Part shown: piece after piece, positions 59,936 to 64,000 of the stretch
How the letters are laid out: each line of letters begins with the position of its first letter
How positions within the stretch are numbered: position 1 is the first letter of the stretch
Assembly: GCA_020746105.1 (NCBI GenBank)
Contig: CM036617.1
Span: 17,544,037-17,608,036 of the forward strand
DNA: 64,000 nt
Source: Trogon surrucura
Lineage: Eukaryota; Chordata; Aves; Trogoniformes; Trogonidae
Direction: 5' to 3'
Notes under the pieces: generated by a model
Told to the model about the DNA's origin: nothing
Database searches by the model: none
The model's input: only the letters and a program-made list of their open reading frames with translations
Translations under genes and position numbers: made by a program

Positions 59936-62728
59936 CTTAGATTCCTTCCCCAGTGCAGTCTTACCTGCTCTGAAGCTGGGCTCGACAGCAAAATGGTAGT
60001 CTCAATTAAGCAACAGAGTTTTACCATTGATTCCAAAACCTATTTTTTTACTGTAGTCCAGTCTAATTTCAATGCAATCTGTTGTGCCTCTCTAAGCTTC
60101 TATTCTGAAAGAGTTAATACATAAATAAATAAATAATGCAATAATAACCACAGAAATTTTGTCTTTTGAGAAATCCTGCCAGCTTCATGGAAACTTTCTA
60201 CCAAAACCCTCATGTTTAACTTTTTAAAAAATGTCTGTGGTTTTGAAAAGCCTGGCAGTCTCATGTGGTACTGAGTTTTTTATCAGTTTTTAAAAACAGC
60301 CAGAAAATATCTGTACCGATGTGGATTCTCGTTGATGTGACTATGAAAAGTAAATGTTGCATGTGGGTTCTCTGTGGGAGAGCATTTAAAGAGAGAGTTT
60401 TGGCATCATTGAGGAAATACATGTGTATGTGTGTTGCCAAACCTGTAAATACCAGATGCATGGAGTGCACAGGACTACAAGACAAAAGCACATAATTTAT
60501 TGCAGAAAGAACTGTGAAGTATTTCTGAAAATGAGAAAAGATTTGTTAGCATTCTTAAAATGTGAAATTCATGAGGGAATTTCTATCAAAGAGATTAGCC
60601 AAGGTGCAGTGGAAAGAGAAATTTTATGAATAAACCCAGTGGAAAATGTTTTCTTCTTGTGTAAAAGTGTTCCGTTGGATTAAAATTATTTGGAATTATC
60701 TGTGAAGGAAAGTAAAATACTTCAGTAATGCCGAAGTTTTCAAATGGAAAGTACTTTAAAAATGAAGCAGTTTTCCTCATAGAAATTTCTGAAAGGACAA
60801 GCGACTTTGTGTTCTCTGTCAGAAATGAGAGTTGTCAGCACTTTTCAGGAAACTAGAGCTAGATGGTGTCTATCACAAATACCTTCAACTCCCGGCTGGA
60901 AGGGATCTGTACCTCTTGTATGAGAAGGGCCTCAGAGGAGGGCAGCTCTGAATCACTTTGGATCTAGGAATGAACAGCACAGAAAACCACAGCGATACAT
61001 TTCCTAAAATGAGAGGGTTTTTTTACAATTTTAAATGTAGCTAGCTAATGTAGATGCCAAGTCTTTCATAGTTGCATATTCTCATTTTACAGCCAAAGGA
61101 GATAGTGGATAACTCTAGTGGATGAATCAGTACACTTGATTTATCACCCATCTGAATCTGGCTGACCTGTCTTCTGAATATACTTTTTTCTGTTTTAGAG
61201 ACAGGTAAAAAATAATAAAAAGTATATATAATTAAACCCTTAACATTCAGGTAGTAAGGATCAGGTGAGACAGTCCCGTCCACTCACCCAACATGCATAT
61301 TTACATACAAAGACACACACTCCTTTCACAAATTCTTTTGGCATTGACTTGGAGGAAACTTTAATCAATGCATTTGTGAAGGGTAAAGCTTGCTCCACAC
61401 AAAACATGGACTTCAGCAATCGGATCTACAAATCAGTCTTGTCTGGTCTCTACGGTCCTTTTTCTTCTGTTATTTTGGACATCTCTCAGAGTAATCTGAA
61501 GTTAACGTACTGTAATTTAGTGATCTGGTGTAAGACATCACACACAAAATTCTATATTACAATGTTCAAATTGATTTAAAAGAAGAAAATACTGTGCCTG
61601 TTAATTAAGCTAATTTAATTCCATTTTCCATTCAGTAGGCAAGAAATGCACTATCACGTTCTGCAGTTGTTTCAGGAATTGACTCTGAGCAGAAATAGTC
61701 TTTTAGAGACAATTCACAAAAATTGTTTCTGGAAACTTAATTATTAATTAAAAATATGTAACAAGTTTACTTGTTTTGCAATATGTGCTTTGCAATATGT
61801 TGTCACATCTGCAGTTGCACAAACAAAGATGCATTTCCCAAATTACCTTTTGATCTAGCTCATTAAACTAAAGTTTTCGTTGTTTCTAGGAGAATATTTT
61901 TTAATGCACTGGTAAGTCACTTACAGAGTACTGGCAGTAACCCATTGTTGTGGGTTCCATGTAAAAGACACTCATGAGTTTTTTGTACCTCAGGTTTGAT
62001 GGATCCATCTCTTGATCTTCAGGTAAATGCCCCTGCACACTCTTTAGTATATACTTAATTTTTTATATGCGATTAAACTCTTTGACCTTTCAGACAAGTG
62101 CTTATGTATTTTTAGGGTTCCAGAATTTACTATAGAGCTGTAAGATAAAGGTCCATTGGGTGTGAAGTTTATGCACATGGTGTTAGCACTCAAAAGCCAC
62201 AGCTGAGCCCTTGTGCCATTGCGCTAAACTTTTTACAGACATCGGAGACTGGCCTTTCTGTCAAGTGCTTATTGTCCAAAACAGATCAGACAGCTGAAAT
62301 GTTGAGAACTGAAATATGGGAATGTGAAGTGATTTGCTCCAGAGTACGAATTTAGTCTCAGAGATTCAGTGCCCAAGATGCCAGACTTCTTCTTATGGAC
62401 TTACTTTATACGAGGATAAACATTTGAGGTGAATAAAGATTTGAATGTTTGTGATTTAATTTTTTTTTTAACTAGAAAGGTCTTGATATAGTCTCTTCTT
62501 TTTCACCTCCATCATTAATACTCTATTAAATGGTAGAGCAATAAACTGATGTTAGTTAAAGTAATTATGTGATCTTATTGCTGGTTATAATACTTTAGGT
62601 ATGATGCTACCCAAGGTATAATGCATGCCTCCTGAATGCAGGGGAAGATAATTCTTTTGCCTGAAGAAGTTTGTGATTAAAAGACAATGGTAGACAATAA
62701 TTTAGAGGGTGCAAGGTCTGTAAATAGA
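59936..62728. other. Unique AT-rich stretch
   Basis: An (AAAT)n run lies at 60121-60136. The word TTTGCAATATGT occurs twice at 61776 and 61790, next to AT-rich homeobox-like words (TTAATTA). No gene recognised. Confidence 0.5.
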
Positions 62729-62855
62729 AAATCATAGAATCATAGAATGGCCTGGGCTGGAAGGGACCTCAGAGATCATTTTAATCCAACCTCCCTGTTG
62801 TGAGCAGGGACGCCACCTCTCGACTAGGTCAGGCAACACACATGAGAACCGAACG

Positions 62856-62866
62856 GGAATCAAACC
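62856..62866 (-). promoter_or_regulatory. Polymerase III B box of the SINE
   Basis: GGTTTGATTCC on the minus strand fits the B-box consensus GGTTCGANNCC with a C-to-T change. It lies about 35 bases downstream of the A box. Confidence 0.7.
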
Positions 62867-62899
62867 CGTGACCTTGGTGTTTCAAGCACCACACTCAAC

Positions 62900-62910
62900 C
62901 CACTGAGCTA
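62900..62910 (-). promoter_or_regulatory. Polymerase III A box of the SINE
   Basis: TAGCTCAGTGG on the minus strand is a perfect A-box word (TRGCNNAGYGG), as in tRNA genes. Confidence 0.75.
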
Positions 62911-62920
62911 AACCGGCCCT

Positions 62921-63941
62921 CAATGAATAAGGTTGTGATAGATGGTTGTTTCACTAGATACGAAAAATCTAATCATATAGCTTGTAAGGAACTCCATGTT
63001 TATATTTTCAACGTTTTTGGATAGCAGTATTTAGAAATTCCCTTTTCTCTTCAAGACAATTCTTAAGAAAGTAGTAAACTGATCCTAATACATCTATAAT
63101 GTTTTTCATCTACCTACTTTATGTAACACTGTTTTCTCTTTTATAATCCTGTCTGTCATCTTATATCAGTGATTTAATTCATGAAGGTACCTCATTAAGT
63201 TGGTCTCAGTGCTGGGAATTTTTCTTAATGCAACAGCATAACTTAGTGCAAAATCAGCAGTCTCAAAGATAACCAGAAGAAGAGCGTATTTGTATCAAAT
63301 TTGTATTAAATTTGGATGCAACATAGTTGAAAACTACATGGGGGTGAATTTACATCACTTGCCTTGTAATTCTAAAGCCCTGACTAGCCTTGCATCCTCT
63401 TCCAGGAGGTGAAGGTCAGTGGAGTGATCAGATGGAGGTGGATCAGGGAGCACAGAAGACAGAGTAGGGATATACTGTGCAAAATGAACAGAAACATGTT
63501 GTGACATTTTAGCAGGAAGCTCTTATCTCAAAACTGTTTCAGAAATATTACTTAATCTCGTCTCAAGTGTTGGAGCTTTCACACATATATGTTGATAAAT
63601 CATTTGACCTTGGGAGACAGTTCCTTATTTAGATTAAATGATTCTCCCTTCTGTGCTTCATCTCACTTGTAGAGCTTGCATCTCCATATGGCGAGGCTGT
63701 TCCTCTTGGAAGGAGTTCTTTAGATGGAGAAAATTCATCCAGTACTTTTACATCAGTGCTGGCAGATGCAGGTGCACAGCAGCTGAACAAAAGTGTATAT
63801 GACTGATCCATGAGGACATGTATCAGTGACAGCATTGCTGGCACACCTCAAATCAAATCCTTCGTATACTATTGTGGTGGCAACGAAATGTAACTCCTTG
63901 TATATATTTTTAAAATTGATTGTTGTCTGGAGTTTACCAAG
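62921..63941. other. Unique AT-rich sequence
   Basis: No gene or repeat recognised between the SINE and the LTR that starts at the window edge. Confidence 0.5.
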
Positions 63942-64000
63942 TGTATTGGTTTTCTGTGGACAGGTTTTGGTTGGGGAGGGTGCCTATGTGGGTGGCCTCT
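63942..64000 (+). mobile_element. Start of an ERV LTR running off the window
   Basis: TGTATTGGTTTTCTGTGGAC followed by GGTTTTGG, GGGAGGGTG and GTGGCCTCT matches the outer end of the LTRs at 26516 and 44361 when those are read on the minus strand (TGTTTTGGTTTGGCC..., with GTGGCTTCTGT). This copy would be in plus orientation. Only 59 bases are visible. Confidence 0.55.

Larger units (their letters stand above)
62729..62920 (-). mobile_element. CR1-tailed SINE with tRNA-Ile-like head
   Basis: Read on the minus strand, the head from 62918 is GGCCGGTTTAGCTCAGTGGG, which matches vertebrate tRNA-Ile(AAT) closely. The D-arm, an anticodon stem TGGTG/CACCA and the T-arm are all recognisable. The anticodon loop is CTTGAAA, so it no longer reads as Ile. 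The tail GCCTGACCTAGTCGAGAGG through CAGGGAGGTTGGATTA and the ATTCTATG repeats is nearly identical to the 3' end of the CR1 copies at 18687 and 43943. Such chimeras are transcribed by RNA polymerase III and moved by CR1 reverse transcriptase. As I recall, TguSINE1 of passerine birds has this design. It is not a functional tRNA gene. Confidence 0.82.

Noticed and set aside
62846-62918. A tRNA-Ile gene on the minus strand
   Set aside because: The acceptor stem does not pair well, the anticodon loop is altered (CTTGAAA), and the 3' side runs straight into a CR1 tail. It is the head of a SINE.

Overview
This window looks like avian nuclear DNA. It is AT-rich, apparently gene-free, and scattered with CR1 LINE retrotransposons whose 3' tails carry the octamer-like ATTCTATG repeat. 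There is also a copy of a CR1-tailed SINE with a tRNA-Ile-like head and several copies of a long noncoding LTR of endogenous-retrovirus type. CR1 plus such LTRs points to a bird. As I recall, the tRNA-Ile/CR1 SINE design matches TguSINE1 of passerines, so a passerine is my best guess, but that is an inference. I found no convincing host protein-coding gene. One weak candidate exon (minus strand, about 22813-23040) is reported with low confidence.

Layout. 489-970, 3265-3413, 10107-10527 and 12489-12699 are short 5'-truncated CR1 pieces in both orientations. 18068-20161 is a Tc1-type DNA transposon with about 200-bp inverted ends and TA duplication, itself split by a CR1 (18687-19180). 24300-25505 is a 1.2-kb CR1. 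26516-27295 is a solo LTR. 37186-37470, 38677-39813 and 41287-41755 are further CR1 copies, with a degraded LTR-like fragment at about 40005-40240. 43943-46985 is a CR1 split by a 1.18-kb LTR (44361-45544). 47779-48165 is an old CR1. 55573-59935 is a nearly full-length CR1 with 5' UTR, ORF1 and ORF2. 62729-62920 is the SINE. At 63942 another LTR begins and runs off the window. The spaces between are AT-rich unique sequence with simple A/T tracts.

Relationships. The two CR1 copies at 18687 and 43943 have 3' tails nearly the same as the SINE tail, so this CR1 subfamily is the likely source of the machinery that moved the SINE. The nested insertions give a relative order: Tc1 before the CR1 inside it, and CR1 before the LTR inside it. 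All elements appear inactive. The 4.36-kb CR1 is the best preserved: its endonuclease and reverse transcriptase motifs are intact, but it has frame shifts and an eroded ORF1 esterase domain.
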